Notes: a model not told the origin generated them from the sequence alone. Shown: positions 12,242 through 21,590, counted from the stretch's first letter. The stretch is 64,000 bases of DNA from Corynebacterium haematomassiliense (GCF_013978595.1 NZ_JACDTZ010000002.1:124001-188000), one strand, 5' to 3'. Numbers and translations are program-made.

Positions 12242-12798
12242 GCGGTAATCCGATCCAGCTGGAGCTTCCACACCGAGTCAATGTCCATGGTGTGATTAGC
12301 CATGCGGAAGTCCTGATCCGCGGCCTCGATGATGCGCACGGCATCATCGAGCGGGTACTCCGGGTTGGCAAAGACGGTGAACGTCGCGGTCGGACGCTGG
12401 CCCACCATCGCCACCTTGCTGGACGCGCGGCGGATCTCGTTGGCGTCCTCCAGGGAGGAGCACGCTGCCTCGGCAACCCGCTGGACGTTGATGACAGTCT
12501 CGCCGTGCTCCGGATCCGCAGGCAGGATGCCACGGTTCGAAAACGCGCGGGACCGGATGTTCGCCAGCAGGATCCACAGGCCCAGGATTGCCGCCACGAC
12601 AGCGCCGATGATCAGCGCGGTGACGTAGTGGTCCTGGTAAGCCAGGTCGATCAGGCGGGTGCGGTCGAGGTAGTCGGCCGCGTCGACGAGGTAGGGGATC
12701 TGCCAGTACTCGGCGACCGGGAAAAGGCCAGCGGCGATCAACAGCAAACTGAGCAGGAAGAGCACTAGTCGGTTGAAGAAGCTGAGTGTCTTCGTCAT
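12238..12798 (-). CDS. AmaP-like membrane protein of the Asp23/Gls24 cluster
   Basis: The product has 186 residues with two membrane helices near the N-terminus (about residues 10-30 and 60-80), and then a cytoplasmic domain resembling the alkaline-shock membrane anchor AmaP, which tethers Asp23 to the membrane in Firmicutes. It is the last gene of a six-gene minus-strand cluster, overlapping the previous gene by 4 bp (ATGA). The AmaP assignment rests on topology and context more than on sequence motifs. Confidence 0.75.
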   Translation of the reverse strand: MTKTLSFFNRLVLFLLSLLLIAAGLFPVAEYWQIPYLVDAADYLDRTRLIDLAYQDHYVTALIIGAVVAAILGLWILLANIRSRAFSNRGILPADPEHGETVINVQRVAEAACSSLEDANEIRRASSKVAMVGQRPTATFTVFANPEYPLDDAVRIIEAADQDFRMANHTMDIDSVWKLQLDRITA

Positions 12799-13463
12799 CG
12801 CGTCACCTCCGGGGTCGTCGTGGTGGCGGGCGCGGACTCCGTAGTGGTCTGAGGCGCGCCTGAACGCTGGGCAGTCGATTGCTGCGTAGCAGGGCTGGGC
12901 AGCAACTTCACCGACACAGCCGGCGGGGTTTGCAGGGCATGGAACTCACCGTTCAAGGATTGGGTGATGCGCTCCTGCATGGCGGCGCCGGATCCGTCGT
13001 CGACTACTTGCACCTTCACATTCTTGCGGTTCGCCTTCGTGCTCACCTGTTCACCGCCGAGGTCCCCGCGGGTGGTGAACGTGGCCTTGCGGGCGATGTC
13101 CACCGGGCGGGTCCAAATGGAGGCGGGGGAGTTCACCCGCACGTAGCCGTGCGGGCGCGGCTTGAACGTGAAGAACAACAGGATCAGGCCGAGCAGCACC
13201 AGAATGATGCCCACGACAACTGCCGTCACATCGGCCTCAAAGGAACCGAGGAAGTCCCAGGTGCGGCCCAGCCAGGAGTCCGACGGGGCCTCGTCGCCGT
13301 AGAAGTGGTACCACAGGTCGCGCGCCGCGACGCCAGCCAGCGCGAGCAGCAGCAGGCTAATCAGCACCGCGAACCAGCGCGAGGCCGGGTTGCCCAGCGG
13401 CTCGTCGCCCGGGTGCGGGCCCACTGCTTGAGCTGGGGGTGCAGTGTTAGCGGGAGCGGTCAT
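12795..13463 (-). CDS. DUF6286-type membrane protein of the Asp23 cluster
   Basis: The product has 222 residues. A Pro/Ala-rich cytoplasmic N-terminus is followed by two membrane helices (about residues 30-52 and 80-102), an FKPRPHGYVRV motif and a soluble domain (VRVNSPASIWTRPVDIARKATFTT), and a low-complexity Thr/Ala/Pro tail. This matches DUF6286 proteins, which occur with Asp23 proteins in actinobacteria. It overlaps the downstream gene by 4 bp and the upstream gene by 17 bp, so the cluster is tightly coupled. Confidence 0.78.
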   Translation of the reverse strand: MTAPANTAPPAQAVGPHPGDEPLGNPASRWFAVLISLLLLALAGVAARDLWYHFYGDEAPSDSWLGRTWDFLGSFEADVTAVVVGIILVLLGLILLFFTFKPRPHGYVRVNSPASIWTRPVDIARKATFTTRGDLGGEQVSTKANRKNVKVQVVDDGSGAAMQERITQSLNGEFHALQTPPAVSVKLLPSPATQQSTAQRSGAPQTTTESAPATTTTPEVTR

Positions 13464-14427
13464 AGTACTTCACCACCGGTTCAATCGTGATCTGCTTAAG
13501 CGGCTTCGGCGCGGGCGCCGTGGGCACCACTACCGGCTGCGGCCCAGGTGCGGAGGAAATCGGGGCGCGCGCCACCGGCTCCACCACGATGGGCTTGAGC
13601 GGCGGGCGGTTGACCGTGATCTCCTTCAGCGGAGCGCGGCGCGGCAGCGGCACCTCGCGGGGCTGGGCGAAACGCTGGACGTCCACAGGCTTGAGCGCCT
13701 GCAGTGGGGGCAGCTGCGGATGGCGGGCGACAAGCTCGTTCGCCTGCGGCGACCACGGCTGCACCGGTTCCGGCGGGAACGGGACCCGCGCCTCCGTCGG
13801 AGAGGTGTGGATGGCAACGAGGCGCTGCGGCTCCGGCACCTCGGGGGAGAACGTGCGCACTGGCTCCGGGGTCTCCGGAGTAAACGTGCGCACCGGCTCC
13901 GGCTGGTCCGGGTGCTCCACCTCGATTGGGGCGGGGACGACCACATCCCGCATGTCTTCGACGAGCGAGCGCGCCTCGATCGGCATGAGCTGCTCGAGTG
14001 GCTTGGTCACGGGGTGCTCCACGCGGGTCGGGGAGACCTCGATGGGGGTCGGGATCACGAAGGCTTCGTGCTCCGCCACCTGGTCCCAGGTCACGCGGCC
14101 GGTGTCGGGGAGGGTTTCCACATTGGCCACTGTGACCTTCACGCGCGAGACGTCCAGGCCCACCAACGTGCGGATGTGCGCGATGATGGTTGCGCGCACA
14201 GCGTCGGTGATGGCAGCTACCGGGGCGGGGTAGGAGGTGGCAATCTCGGTGTCCACCGCCACTGTGCCCGTCGCCTGGTCCAGCCGGGCGTGGATGCGCG
14301 GGAAGCTGCGTCCCGCGAGCCCGGCCAGCTTTGCGTCGATGGTCCGGCATCCCGGCACCGCCGCAGCTGCCACCTCAGCGACGCGCTCGATGGTGCGCTC
14401 ACTGACGTGGTAGAAGGAATTATCCAT
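13447..14427 (-). CDS. Asp23/Gls24-family protein with long proline-rich tail
   Basis: The product has 326 residues. The first 120 or so form an Asp23/Gls24-like domain (VSERTIERVAEVAAAAVPG, then LVGLDVSRVKVTVANV). The remaining 200 residues are Pro/Val/Glu-rich and carry a degenerate repeat: near-identical segments EPVRTFTPETP and EPVRTFSPEVP in the middle, and three copies of PLK-x-I-x-(V/I) near the end (APLKEITV, PPLKPIVV, KPLKQITI). Such a tail is far longer than in typical Asp23 proteins of about 150 residues and may be a scaffold or wall-spanning segment. It overlaps the 66-aa gene by 1 bp. Confidence 0.8.
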   Translation of the reverse strand: MDNSFYHVSERTIERVAEVAAAAVPGCRTIDAKLAGLAGRSFPRIHARLDQATGTVAVDTEIATSYPAPVAAITDAVRATIIAHIRTLVGLDVSRVKVTVANVETLPDTGRVTWDQVAEHEAFVIPTPIEVSPTRVEHPVTKPLEQLMPIEARSLVEDMRDVVVPAPIEVEHPDQPEPVRTFTPETPEPVRTFSPEVPEPQRLVAIHTSPTEARVPFPPEPVQPWSPQANELVARHPQLPPLQALKPVDVQRFAQPREVPLPRRAPLKEITVNRPPLKPIVVEPVARAPISSAPGPQPVVVPTAPAPKPLKQITIEPVVKYYDRSR

Positions 14428-14627
14428 TAGCTTCGGCCTCTGCCGGTGCCGTTACTCAGGGCCGCGGACAGGTCCAGACGGCCGTCGAGCTGGGCCCCGA
14501 CAACCCCGCCGATGATGGTGAACAGCAGCAGCCAGAGCAGGCCCGGCCAACCGCCGAAGGTGACAAAGAAGGCGATTACAACACCGATGAGGATGCCGGT
14601 CAGCGCCTTGTTAGCAAAAAGATTCAT
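14427..14627 (-). CDS. DUF2273-type small membrane protein
   Basis: The product has 66 residues with two closely spaced membrane helices (about residues 8-26 and 29-46) and a short basic tail. DUF2273 proteins of this size and topology are regularly found next to Asp23 genes. It lies between two Asp23-type genes in the same operon and shares one base with the downstream gene. Confidence 0.75.
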   Translation of the reverse strand: MNLFANKALTGILIGVVIAFFVTFGGWPGLLWLLLFTIIGGVVGAQLDGRLDLSAALSNGTGRGRS

Positions 14628-14669
14628 AATAAAACCACGTTTCGGGTTATGAGGTTGGGGCGGGCAGCG

Positions 14670-14972
14670 CTACTGCGCGTCGCCTGCGACAACGTCCACG
14701 AACTCCGCATCGGATGCGCCGAGAACAGCCGCCCGGACATCCTCGGCCACGTCCTGCACCTTGCGGCCGGATGCGACGTCGAAGACGAAGTGGACTTCAA
14801 ATCCGGTTCGGCCGTCCCGCGAGATGGCCTTCAGGCCTTCAATGCGGGTGTTGGGCAGGTAGGTCGCAATCTCGCCGACGCGGCCGCCGTGCAATGCGGC
14901 GACCCCGTCGACAGCGACGGCGGCATCGCGGACGCCCTCCGCAACCTCGCGGCTAACGGGGGTGTACGCCAT
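14670..14972 (-). CDS. Small Asp23/Gls24-like protein
   Basis: The product has 100 residues and no membrane segment. The order of helices and strands (REVAEGVRDAAVAVDGVAALHGG, then GFEVHFVFDVASGRKVQDVAEDVRAAV) follows a minimal Asp23 domain: an N-terminal helix, a beta pair, and a helix that ends in a VDV strand. It starts 3 bp after the upstream asp23 gene. It probably assembles with the other Asp23 paralogues at the membrane; that is inference. Confidence 0.75.
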   Translation of the reverse strand: MAYTPVSREVAEGVRDAAVAVDGVAALHGGRVGEIATYLPNTRIEGLKAISRDGRTGFEVHFVFDVASGRKVQDVAEDVRAAVLGASDAEFVDVVAGDAQ

Positions 14973-14975
14973 GGC

Positions 14976-15518
14976 TTACTGGTTGATCGGCTGGTTGACA
15001 GCCTGGTAGTTCGCGTTGGTGTCCTCGAGCTGCTCGGCGCCCTCCTGCTCCGGCAGGTGCACGTCGTGCACGGTGACGTCCACGCGGTCCACGATCAGGC
15101 CGGTCATGCGGGTGATGGCGACGGTGACGTTCTCGCGGATAGCGTTAGCCAGCTCGTGGATGGCCACGCCGTACTCGGCGATGATGGCGACGGCGACGGA
15201 AGCGTGGCCGTCCTCGACCGCCACGTTGACGCCCTGCTGGACGTTGGTGGAGGAGGTCAGGGACTCGCGCACAGCGCCCCACATGCGGGCAGCGCCGCCG
15301 CCCAGGTTGTTGACGCCGGAGACCTCACGGGCAGCGATGCCTGCGATCTTGCCCACAACGTTGTCGTCGATGACGGTGGAGCCGTGCTCGGTCTCCAGGT
15401 TCTCGTTGCGCGGGCGGACCTGCTCCGGCTCCACTGCGGTGGAGGAGGACGCCGGGGTGTTAGCGCCGGTGGTCTTTGCGGTGTTTGCAGAGGTCTCGTT
15501 AACGTTCTTGTCGGCCAT
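14976..15518 (-). CDS. Asp23/Gls24 family envelope stress response protein
   Basis: The product has 180 residues. After a Thr/Ala/Ser-rich N-terminus of about 45 residues comes the conserved Asp23 core: GSTVIDDNVVGKIAGIAAREVSGV, VNVAVEDGHASVAVAIIAEYGVAI and VDRVDVTVHDVHLPE. It is the first gene of the six-gene cluster that runs down to 12238. A GAAAGGA ribosome binding site lies 6-12 nt upstream. Asp23 proteins are abundant, membrane-associated stress proteins in Firmicutes; the corynebacterial role is less clear. Confidence 0.88.
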   Translation of the reverse strand: MADKNVNETSANTAKTTGANTPASSSTAVEPEQVRPRNENLETEHGSTVIDDNVVGKIAGIAAREVSGVNNLGGGAARMWGAVRESLTSSTNVQQGVNVAVEDGHASVAVAIIAEYGVAIHELANAIRENVTVAITRMTGLIVDRVDVTVHDVHLPEQEGAEQLEDTNANYQAVNQPINQ

Positions 15519-15687
15519 GACGGTCCTTTCAATCTGTAAATACTGTGCATCCGTGACCTCCGGATGTGAGGCGCACGGTCTGGAAATAAAGGGTACACAG
15601 ATCTAATCGCTCGGGCTGGGGTGAGGAGAAGGTGATACCAAGTTGCAATATTTGTGGGCTCGCCGGAGGTTCGTCGTGAAGCGGGGC

Positions 15688-15716
15688 TTGTGCTTCCTGC
15701 AACCTTGTGTTTTAAT
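15688..15716 (+). promoter_or_regulatory. Candidate promoter of the S10 operon
   Basis: TTGTGC at 15688-15693, a 17-bp spacer, then TTTAAT at 15711-15716 (or TAATAC with 19 bp). The predicted leader is about 385 nt long. Confidence 0.45.
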
Positions 15717-15724
15717 ACCCAGGT

Positions 15725-15766
15725 TGCCTTGACATGGGCCGGGTGAAACCGGCCGGTGGCCAGGCA
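15725..15766 (+). promoter_or_regulatory. Strong hairpin at the start of the S10 leader
   Basis: GGCCGG at 15737-15742 pairs with CCGGCC at 15749-15754 around GTGAAA, and the outer TGCCT at 15725-15729 pairs with AGGCA at 15762-15766. Its place near the predicted transcript start suggests a regulatory leader. Confidence 0.45.
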
Positions 15767-16109
15767 AACATGACACCTTCCAACCGGAAGAAACCGGAGA
15801 AGGGCCATGGCAAATTCACAGCGGCAGTACGCAAGGGTCACGCGCCCTTCCGAGTCTGACACCCAGGCATGTGCTTATAGACGGGCACGCCTTGGCGGAA
15901 GCACTGAAACAGCATGAATTTGCTCGGTCACCTTCCGGACGTGTCATGGCAGTCAGAAACGACACTGGCGTTGAGCCAAGGGCCCAGCCCGGACAACGTT
16001 ATAGAGAAACTAGAAGCTACAAACCCCACCGCTTCGCCCGTTTCTCACTCCGTTCGAAATGAGCGGGAGAGAATAAGGACGAACGTGGGGATGCGAGGAA
16101 GAGGTAAGC

Positions 16110-16415
16110 GTGGCGGGACAGAAGATCCGCATCAGGCTCAAGGCTTACGACCACGAGGCGATCGACGCATCCGCGAAGAAGATCGTCGAGACGGTCACCC
16201 GCACGGGTGCCCGCGTCGTGGGCCCGGTGCCGTTGCCCACCCAGAAGAACGTGTACGCCGTTATTCGTTCTCCCCACAAGTACAAGGATTCTCGCGAGCA
16301 CTTCGAGATGCGCACTCACAAGCGCCTCATCGACATTCTCGACCCGACGCCCAAGACGGTGGACGCGCTCATGCGCATCGACCTGCCGGCAAGCGTCGAC
16401 GTGAACATCCAGTAG
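16110..16415 (+). CDS. rpsJ: 30S ribosomal protein S10
   Basis: S10 belongs to the 30S head and, as NusE, pairs with NusB in transcription antitermination. The product is 101 residues with the conserved [20 protein letters not shown] start, and the motif [15 protein letters not shown]. The start is GTG at 16110 after AGAGGT. It opens the S10 operon and is followed 36 bp later by rplC. Confidence 0.98.
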   Translation: MAGQKIRIRLKAYDHEAIDASAKKIVETVTRTGARVVGPVPLPTQKNVYAVIRSPHKYKDSREHFEMRTHKRLIDILDPTPKTVDALMRIDLPASVDVNIQ

Positions 16416-16451
16416 AGCAATCCCCAACGTAAGTAGTGGAGAACTAACAAC

Positions 16452-17108
16452 ATGTCTGAGAACCAGATCAAGGGCATTCTGGGCAAGAAGCTCGGCATGA
16501 CCCAGATCTTCGACGAGGACAACCGTGTTATCCCGGTTACCGTCGTCGAAGCTGGGCCGTGCGTGGTCACCCAGATCCGTACCCCTGAGACCGATGGCTA
16601 CTCCGCCATCCAGATCGCCTACGGCGACATCGATCCCCGTAAGGCAAAGAAGCCACAGGCCGGCCACTTCAAGAAGGCCGGCGTGAACCCGCGCCGTTTC
16701 GTCGCCGAGATCCGCATGGAGGACACCTCGGGCTACGAGCTCGGCCAGGAATTCAACGCAACCATCTTCGAGGGCGACACCTACGTGGACGTCGCCGGCA
16801 CCACCAAGGGCCACGGCTACGCCGGCGCCATGAAGCGCCACGGCTTCGCCGGCCAGGGTGCCGCACACGGTAACCAGGCTGCGCACCGCCGCGTGGGCTC
16901 CATCGGCGCCTGCGCAACCCCGGGCCGCGTGTTCAAGGGCACGCGCATGGCAGGCCGCATGGGCGGTAACCGCGTTACCACCCAGAACCTGAAGATCCAA
17001 CGCATCGACGGCGACAACAACCTCATCCTGATCAAGGGCGCCATCCCGGGCGCAAAGGGTTCCGTTGTCACCGTCAAGACCGCAGTGAAGGGCGGTGCTC
17101 ACGCATGA
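16452..17108 (+). CDS. rplC: 50S ribosomal protein L3
   Basis: L3 binds near the peptidyl transferase centre and initiates 50S assembly. The product is 218 residues with [13 protein letters not shown] at the N-terminus and the methylated-Gln-type loop region [21 protein letters not shown]. It overlaps the rplD start by 4 bp. Confidence 0.98.
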   Translation: MSENQIKGILGKKLGMTQIFDEDNRVIPVTVVEAGPCVVTQIRTPETDGYSAIQIAYGDIDPRKAKKPQAGHFKKAGVNPRRFVAEIRMEDTSGYELGQEFNATIFEGDTYVDVAGTTKGHGYAGAMKRHGFAGQGAAHGNQAAHRRVGSIGACATPGRVFKGTRMAGRMGGNRVTTQNLKIQRIDGDNNLILIKGAIPGAKGSVVTVKTAVKGGAHA

Positions 17109-17770
17109 CGAACCTGACGCTTGACGTCCACACCGCTGACGGAGCCACCAAGGGCTCTGTCGATCTCCCGGCCGAGTTCTTCGACCGCGAGGCTTCCGTG
17201 GCGCTGATGCACCAGGTTGTGAACGCACAGCTTGCTGCAGCTCGCCAGGGCACCCACGCGACGAAGACCCGCGGCATGGTTTCCGGCGGCGGCAAGAAGC
17301 CGTTCCGCCAGAAGGGCACCGGCCGCGCACGCCAGGGTTCCACCCGTGCGCCGCACTTCACCGGCGGTGGCACCGTGCACGGTCCGCAGCCGCGTTCCTA
17401 CGCGCAGCGCACCCCGAAGAAGATGATCAAGGCTGCCCTCGCAGGCGCTTTGACCAACCGCGCACAGAACGAGCGCATCCACATCGTGGAGGACCTGGTT
17501 CCGGGCCAGACCCCGTCGACCAAGTCCGCCCGCGCTTTCATCGAGCGCCTCACGGACCGCAAGTCGGTTCTGCTGGTGATCGGCCGTGATGACGTGAACT
17601 CCCGCCTTTCCGCAAGGAATCTGCCGGGCGTCCACATCATTGAGCCGACCCAGCTGAACGCATACGACGTACTCAACGCTGACGATGTCGTGTTCTCGGT
17701 CGAGGCGCTGCACACCTTCGTCAACCGCGGCAAGGAGCTCGCTACCGCCGCTGCGGAGGAGGAGAAGTAA
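17105..17770 (+). CDS. rplD: 50S ribosomal protein L4
   Basis: L4 lines the nascent-peptide tunnel and in E. coli also represses the S10 operon by acting on its leader. The product is 221 residues with the conserved loop [19 protein letters not shown] followed by [18 protein letters not shown]. The ATG overlaps the rplC stop. Whether it regulates the long leader upstream of rpsJ cannot be told from sequence. Confidence 0.98.
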   Translation: MTNLTLDVHTADGATKGSVDLPAEFFDREASVALMHQVVNAQLAAARQGTHATKTRGMVSGGGKKPFRQKGTGRARQGSTRAPHFTGGGTVHGPQPRSYAQRTPKKMIKAALAGALTNRAQNERIHIVEDLVPGQTPSTKSARAFIERLTDRKSVLLVIGRDDVNSRLSARNLPGVHIIEPTQLNAYDVLNADDVVFSVEALHTFVNRGKELATAAAEEEK

Positions 17771-18076
17771 ATGGCTAAGATCGCGAACCCGCGCGACATC
17801 ATCATCGCGCCCGTGCTCTCCGAGAAGAGCTACGGCCTGATGGAGCAGAACACCTACACGTTCTTCGTCGCTCCGTCGGCCAACAAGACCCAGATCAAGA
17901 TTGCCGTGGAGCAGATCTTCGGCGTCGACGTCGCATCGGTGAACACCGCTAACCGCGAGGGCAAGCGCAAGCGCTCCCGCACCGGCTACGGCCAGCGCAA
18001 GGACACCAAGCGCGCCTACGTCACGCTCCGCGAGGGCAGCGACTCCATCGACATCTTCGGAGGTGCGACGGCCTAA
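17771..18076 (+). CDS. rplW: 50S ribosomal protein L23
   Basis: L23 lies at the tunnel exit and docks trigger factor and SRP. The product is 101 residues with the typical [17 protein letters not shown] start and the extended loop [19 protein letters not shown]. It begins immediately after the rplD stop. Confidence 0.98.
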   Translation: MAKIANPRDIIIAPVLSEKSYGLMEQNTYTFFVAPSANKTQIKIAVEQIFGVDVASVNTANREGKRKRSRTGYGQRKDTKRAYVTLREGSDSIDIFGGATA

Positions 18077-18118
18077 CGGCTATCGCACAGCGAAGAGGAC
18101 GATAGAAAAGGAACCATT

Positions 18119-18952
18119 ATGGCTATTCGCAAGTACAAGCCGACAACTCCGGGTCGCCGTGCCAGCTCCGTTTCCGCGTTCGAGGAGATCACTCGCTCGA
18201 CCCCGGAAAAGTCGCTGCTGCGCCCGCTCCCGAAGAAGGGTGGCCGTAACTCTCACGGCCACATCACCACCCGTCACCGCGGCGGCGGCCACAAGCGCCG
18301 TTACCGCGTGATCGACTTCCGCCGCTCCGACAAGGACGGCGTGCTGGCAAAGGTCGCTCACATCGAGTACGACCCGAACCGCACCGCAAACATTGCGCTG
18401 CTGCACTACTACGACGGCGAGAAGCGCTACATCATCGCGCCGAAGGGCCTGACCCAGGGCACCGTCGTCGAGGCTGGTCCGAACGCCGACATCAAGGTCG
18501 GCAACAACCTGCCGCTGCGCAACATCCCGACCGGTACGACCATCCACGCTGTGGAGCTCAAGCCGGGTGCTGGTGCCAAGCTCGCCCGCTCCGCCGGTGC
18601 GTCCATCCAGCTGCTGGGTAAGGAAGGCAACTACGCAGTCCTGCGTATGCCGTCTTCCGAGATCCGTCGCGTGGACATCCGCTGCCGCGCCACCATCGGT
18701 GAGGTCGGCAACGCCGACCAGATCAACATCCGCTGGGGCAAGGCCGGCCGCATGCGCTGGAAGGGCTGGCGCCCGACCGTGCGTGGTGTGGTCATGAACC
18801 CGGTCGACCACCCGCACGGTGGTGGCGAGGGCAAGACCTCGGGTGGCCGCCACCCGGTGTCGCCGTGGGGCCAGAAGGAAGGCCGCACCCGCAACCCGAA
18901 CCGTTATTCCAACAACATGATCGTGCGGCGCCGCCGCTCGAAGAAGCGCTAA
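18119..18952 (+). CDS. rplB: 50S ribosomal protein L2
   Basis: L2 is needed for subunit association and peptidyl transfer. The product is 277 residues, close to the usual 275-280. The conserved [16 protein letters not shown] motif carrying the functionally important histidine is present, as is the basic C-terminus. It follows rplW by 42 bp with an AAAAGGA ribosome binding site. Confidence 0.98.
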   Translation: MAIRKYKPTTPGRRASSVSAFEEITRSTPEKSLLRPLPKKGGRNSHGHITTRHRGGGHKRRYRVIDFRRSDKDGVLAKVAHIEYDPNRTANIALLHYYDGEKRYIIAPKGLTQGTVVEAGPNADIKVGNNLPLRNIPTGTTIHAVELKPGAGAKLARSAGASIQLLGKEGNYAVLRMPSSEIRRVDIRCRATIGEVGNADQINIRWGKAGRMRWKGWRPTVRGVVMNPVDHPHGGGEGKTSGGRHPVSPWGQKEGRTRNPNRYSNNMIVRRRRSKKR

Positions 18953-18968
18953 GAGGAGGTAAACAGAC

Positions 18969-19244
18969 ATGCCACGTAGCCTGAAGAAAGGCCCGTTCGT
19001 CGACGAGCACCTCCTCAACAAGGTGGACGCTCAGAACGAGGCTGGCACCAAGCAGGTCATCAAGACCTGGTCGCGCCGTTCGACCATTCTCCCCGATTTC
19101 ATCGGTCACACCTTCGCCGTCCACGACGGCCGCAAGCACGTGCCGGTGTTCGTCGACGAGTCCATGGTCGGCCACAAGCTCGGCGAGTTTGCACCGACCA
19201 AGACCTTCAAGGGTCACGTCAAGGAACAGAAGGGACGTCGATAA
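18969..19244 (+). CDS. rpsS: 30S ribosomal protein S19
   Basis: S19 forms a complex with S13 in the 30S head. The product is 91 residues, starting [15 protein letters not shown] and containing [26 protein letters not shown] lies upstream of the ATG. It follows rplB by 16 bp. Confidence 0.98.
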   Translation: MPRSLKKGPFVDEHLLNKVDAQNEAGTKQVIKTWSRRSTILPDFIGHTFAVHDGRKHVPVFVDESMVGHKLGEFAPTKTFKGHVKEQKGRR

Positions 19245-19247
19245 GCA

Positions 19248-19607
19248 ATGGCTGACACCATCACCACTGCATCCGCGACGGCCAAGTTTGTCCGCGTCTC
19301 GCCGATGAAGGCCCGCCGCGTGCTGGCACTCGTCCGCGGCAAGGACGTTGCCGAGGCCCTCGCGATCCTGAAGTACGCACCGCAGGGTGCTGCCAAGGAC
19401 GTTGCGAAGGTTGTCGCCTCCGCAGCGGCCAACGCTGAGAACAACTTCGGCCTGGACCCGCGCACGCTCGTCATCTCCGAGTGCTACGCAAACGAGGGCC
19501 CGACCATGCGCCGCTACCAGCCGCGCGCCCAGGGCCGCGCCTTCCAGATCCGGAAGCGCACCTCCCACATCACCGTTGTTGTCGAGTCCAAGGAAGGGGC
19601 CAAGTAA
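19248..19607 (+). CDS. rplV: 50S ribosomal protein L22
   Basis: L22 spans the exit tunnel and contributes to the macrolide-binding region. The product is 119 residues with [18 protein letters not shown] and the hairpin tip region [18 protein letters not shown]. Its stop shares one base with the rpsC start. Confidence 0.98.
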   Translation: MADTITTASATAKFVRVSPMKARRVLALVRGKDVAEALAILKYAPQGAAKDVAKVVASAAANAENNFGLDPRTLVISECYANEGPTMRRYQPRAQGRAFQIRKRTSHITVVVESKEGAK

Positions 19608-20350
19608 TGGGCCAGAAGATTCACCCGCACGGCCTGCGCCTGGGTATCACTTCCGACTGGAAGTCCCACTGGTACGCCGACAAGAACTACGCTGACTACG
19701 TTGCGGAGGACATCAAGGTCCGCGAGTACCTCGAGAAGAACCTCGAGCGCGCCGGCATCTCCGACATCGTCATCGAGCGCACCCGCGACCGCGTGCGTGT
19801 GGACATCCACACCGCTCGTCCGGGCATCGTCATCGGCCGCCGCGGCGCTGAGGCAGACCGCATCCGTCGCGAGCTGGAGAAGCTCACCGGCAAGATGGTC
19901 GCGCTGAACATCATCGAGGTCAAGAACATCGATGCCGACGCAACCCTGGTTGCACAGTCCATCGCTGAGCAGCTGGTAAACCGTGTCGCGTTCCGTCGCG
20001 CCATGCGTAAGGCCATCCAGTCCGCGATGCGCAACCCGCAGGTCAAGGGCATCAAGGTTATGACGTCCGGCCGTCTCGGCGGCGCGGAAATGTCCCGTGT
20101 CGAGCGCTACCACGAGGGTCGCGTTCCGCTGCACACCCTGCGTGCAGAGATCGATTACGGCACGGCAGAAGCACACACCACCTTTGGCGTCATCGGCGTC
20201 AAGGTGTGGATCTACAAGGGCGACGTCGTGGGCGGTGTCCGCGAGTCCGAGCTCAACGCTCCGAAGAACGAGCGCGGTGGCCGTGGCGACCGTCGCCCGC
20301 GCCGCGGCGGCCAGCGTCGCCAGCGTGCAGAGCAGAAGAAGGAGGGCTAA
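19607..20350 (+). CDS. rpsC: 30S ribosomal protein S3
   Basis: S3 has mRNA helicase activity at the entry channel. The product is 247 residues starting [20 protein letters not shown], with a KH domain containing [16 protein letters not shown]. The last 30 residues form a basic Arg/Gly-rich tail typical for actinobacteria. The ATG overlaps the rplV stop by one base; the frame is open further upstream but without family sequence. Confidence 0.97.
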   Translation: MGQKIHPHGLRLGITSDWKSHWYADKNYADYVAEDIKVREYLEKNLERAGISDIVIERTRDRVRVDIHTARPGIVIGRRGAEADRIRRELEKLTGKMVALNIIEVKNIDADATLVAQSIAEQLVNRVAFRRAMRKAIQSAMRNPQVKGIKVMTSGRLGGAEMSRVERYHEGRVPLHTLRAEIDYGTAEAHTTFGVIGVKVWIYKGDVVGGVRESELNAPKNERGGRGDRRPRRGGQRRQRAEQKKEG

Positions 20351-20353
20351 TTC

Positions 20354-20770
20354 ATGCTCATCCCTAAGCGCGTGAAGTACCGCCGTCAGCACCGTCCGCA
20401 CCGCACGGGCGTGTCCAAGGGCGGCAACAAGATCACCTTCGGCGACTACGGCCTGCAGGCGCTCGAGCCGGCGTACATCACCAACCGCCAGATCGAGTCC
20501 GCACGTATCGCCATCAACCGCCACGTCAAGCGTGGTGGCAAGGTGTGGATCAACATCTTCCCGGATCGTCCGTTGACCCAGAAGCCGCTCGGCGTGCGTA
20601 TGGGTTCCGGTAAGGGCCCGGTGGAGAAGTGGGTGGCCAACGTCAAGCCTGGCCGCATTCTTTTCGAAATGTCCTACCCGAACGAGGAGACTGCAATCGA
20701 GGCTCTGCGCCGCGCTGGCGCGAAGCTGCCGTGCAAGGTCCGCGTGATTAAGAAGGAGGACCAGTTCTAA
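20354..20770 (+). CDS. rplP: 50S ribosomal protein L16
   Basis: L16 sits at the A site of the 50S subunit. The product is 138 residues, with [19 protein letters not shown] and [20 protein letters not shown] motifs. It lies 3 bp after rpsC and shares its last base with the rpmC start. Confidence 0.98.
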   Translation: MLIPKRVKYRRQHRPHRTGVSKGGNKITFGDYGLQALEPAYITNRQIESARIAINRHVKRGGKVWINIFPDRPLTQKPLGVRMGSGKGPVEKWVANVKPGRILFEMSYPNEETAIEALRRAGAKLPCKVRVIKKEDQF

Positions 20771-21009
20771 TGGCAACCGGTACCCCCGCATCTGAGTTCC
20801 GCGAGCTCAACGACGATGAGCTGCGCACCCGTCTGACCGAGGCGAAGGAAGAGCTGTTCAACCTGCGCTTCCAGCTCGCGACCGGCCAGCTCACCAACAA
20901 CCGCCGCATCTCCACCGTGAAGCGCGACATCGCTCGCATCTACACGGTGCTGCGCGAGCGCGAGCTCGGCCTGTCCGTTGTCCCGGAGTCCACGGGAGCT
21001 GAGGCATAA
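20770..21009 (+). CDS. rpmC: 50S ribosomal protein L29
   Basis: L29 flanks the tunnel exit next to L23. The product has 79 residues with the conserved [30 protein letters not shown] core and a [15 protein letters not shown] helix. It overlaps rplP by one base. Confidence 0.97.
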   Translation: MATGTPASEFRELNDDELRTRLTEAKEELFNLRFQLATGQLTNNRRISTVKRDIARIYTVLRERELGLSVVPESTGAEA

Positions 21010-21011
21010 CC

Positions 21012-21296
21012 ATGAGTGAGGCAAACGTGACTGAGAACACCAAGGTCAAGGCAGTGCAGAAGCGTCGTCGTGGCTACGTTGTGTCCGACAAGATGGACAA
21101 GACGATCGTCGTCGAGGTTGAGGACCGCAAGTCCCACGCCCTGTACGGCAAGATCGTGCGTACCACCACCCGCGTGAAGGCACACGACGAGGAGAACACC
21201 GCCGGCATCGGCGACCTCGTCCTCATCGAGGAGACGCGTCCGCTGTCCAAGGACAAGCACTTCCGTCTCGTCGACATCATCGAGAAGGCTCGCTAA
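21012..21296 (+). CDS. rpsQ: 30S ribosomal protein S17
   Basis: S17 binds the 5' domain of 16S rRNA. The product is 94 residues with the core [20 protein letters not shown] and [20 protein letters not shown]. It is the last gene of this S10 operon; a terminator follows and rplN, usually next, lies nearly 18 kb away. Confidence 0.97.
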   Translation: MSEANVTENTKVKAVQKRRRGYVVSDKMDKTIVVEVEDRKSHALYGKIVRTTTRVKAHDEENTAGIGDLVLIEETRPLSKDKHFRLVDIIEKAR

Positions 21297-21319
21297 GAGC
21301 ACCTAGCTTTTCGACGTCG

Positions 21320-21353
21320 TACCCGTCCAACCTCGTGTTGGGCGGGTATTTTC
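21320..21353 (+). terminator. S10 operon terminator
   Basis: TACCCGTCCAAC at 21320-21331 pairs with GTTGGGCGGGTA at 21337-21348 around a 5-nt loop, followed by TTTTCG. The 23 bp before it closely match the sequence after rplO. Confidence 0.9.
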
Positions 21354-21452
21354 GTGTGTTTGACAACTGTTCACCCGGATTTCGGCGCTCATTTACTCGT
21401 GTTGAGTAACTTCTTCCAGGCCAAACTCTGTATACGTTTCCTGGGAGAACTC

Positions 21453-21521
21453 ATGCCTATCAAGGGTATTAACCTGCTGTTCCAGTCCAAGCGCTCGTCT
21501 TTGACCTGTACCTACAAGTGT
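21453..21521 (+). pseudogene. phoX: phoX, 5' fragment (23 codons) separated by the IS21 insertion
   Basis: The ATG at 21453, preceded by GGGAGAA, encodes 23 residues ending in SLTCTYKC. The frame continues exactly at 24167 beyond the insertion sequence, where the next residues are GNACAGDCTNESDNPYFGD. The Cys-rich stretch KCGNACAGDC is typical of the N-terminal region of PhoX-type phosphatases. Removing the element and one flanking copy restores an uninterrupted frame of 698 codons. Beyond 21521 this frame reads only a few codons into the element before stopping. Confidence 0.85.
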
Positions 21522-21537
21522 TGTTACGCGGTCGTAT

Positions 21538-21590
21538 CTAGTAACACCGTGGTGAGTATCGAGTAACGCATTGGTGAGCATCCAGTAACA
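21538..21590 (+). repeat. Left-end subterminal repeats of the IS21 element
   Basis: Three AGTAAC boxes alternate with two GGTGAG boxes at about 22-bp periodicity. IS21 transposases bind such arrays. Confidence 0.75.

Larger units (their letters stand above)
15519..16109. other. Asp23 cluster / S10 operon divergent intergenic region
   Basis: These 591 bp hold no convincing gene. They contain a promoter candidate for the S10 operon, a strong leader hairpin, and weaker inverted repeats (CCTTC/GAAGG near 15777-15803; GTGCTT/AAGCAC near 15872-15905). A 63-codon frame at 15871-16062 lacks a ribosome binding site and family features. Confidence 0.65.

Noticed and set aside
15871..16062. 63-codon frame before rpsJ
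   Set aside because: It has no ribosome binding site or conserved features and lies in the structured S10 leader.
21354..21566. 70-codon frame across the left IS boundary
   Set aside because: Only its middle part is real coding sequence (the first 23 codons of phoX). The rest reads untranslated leader and the IS end.
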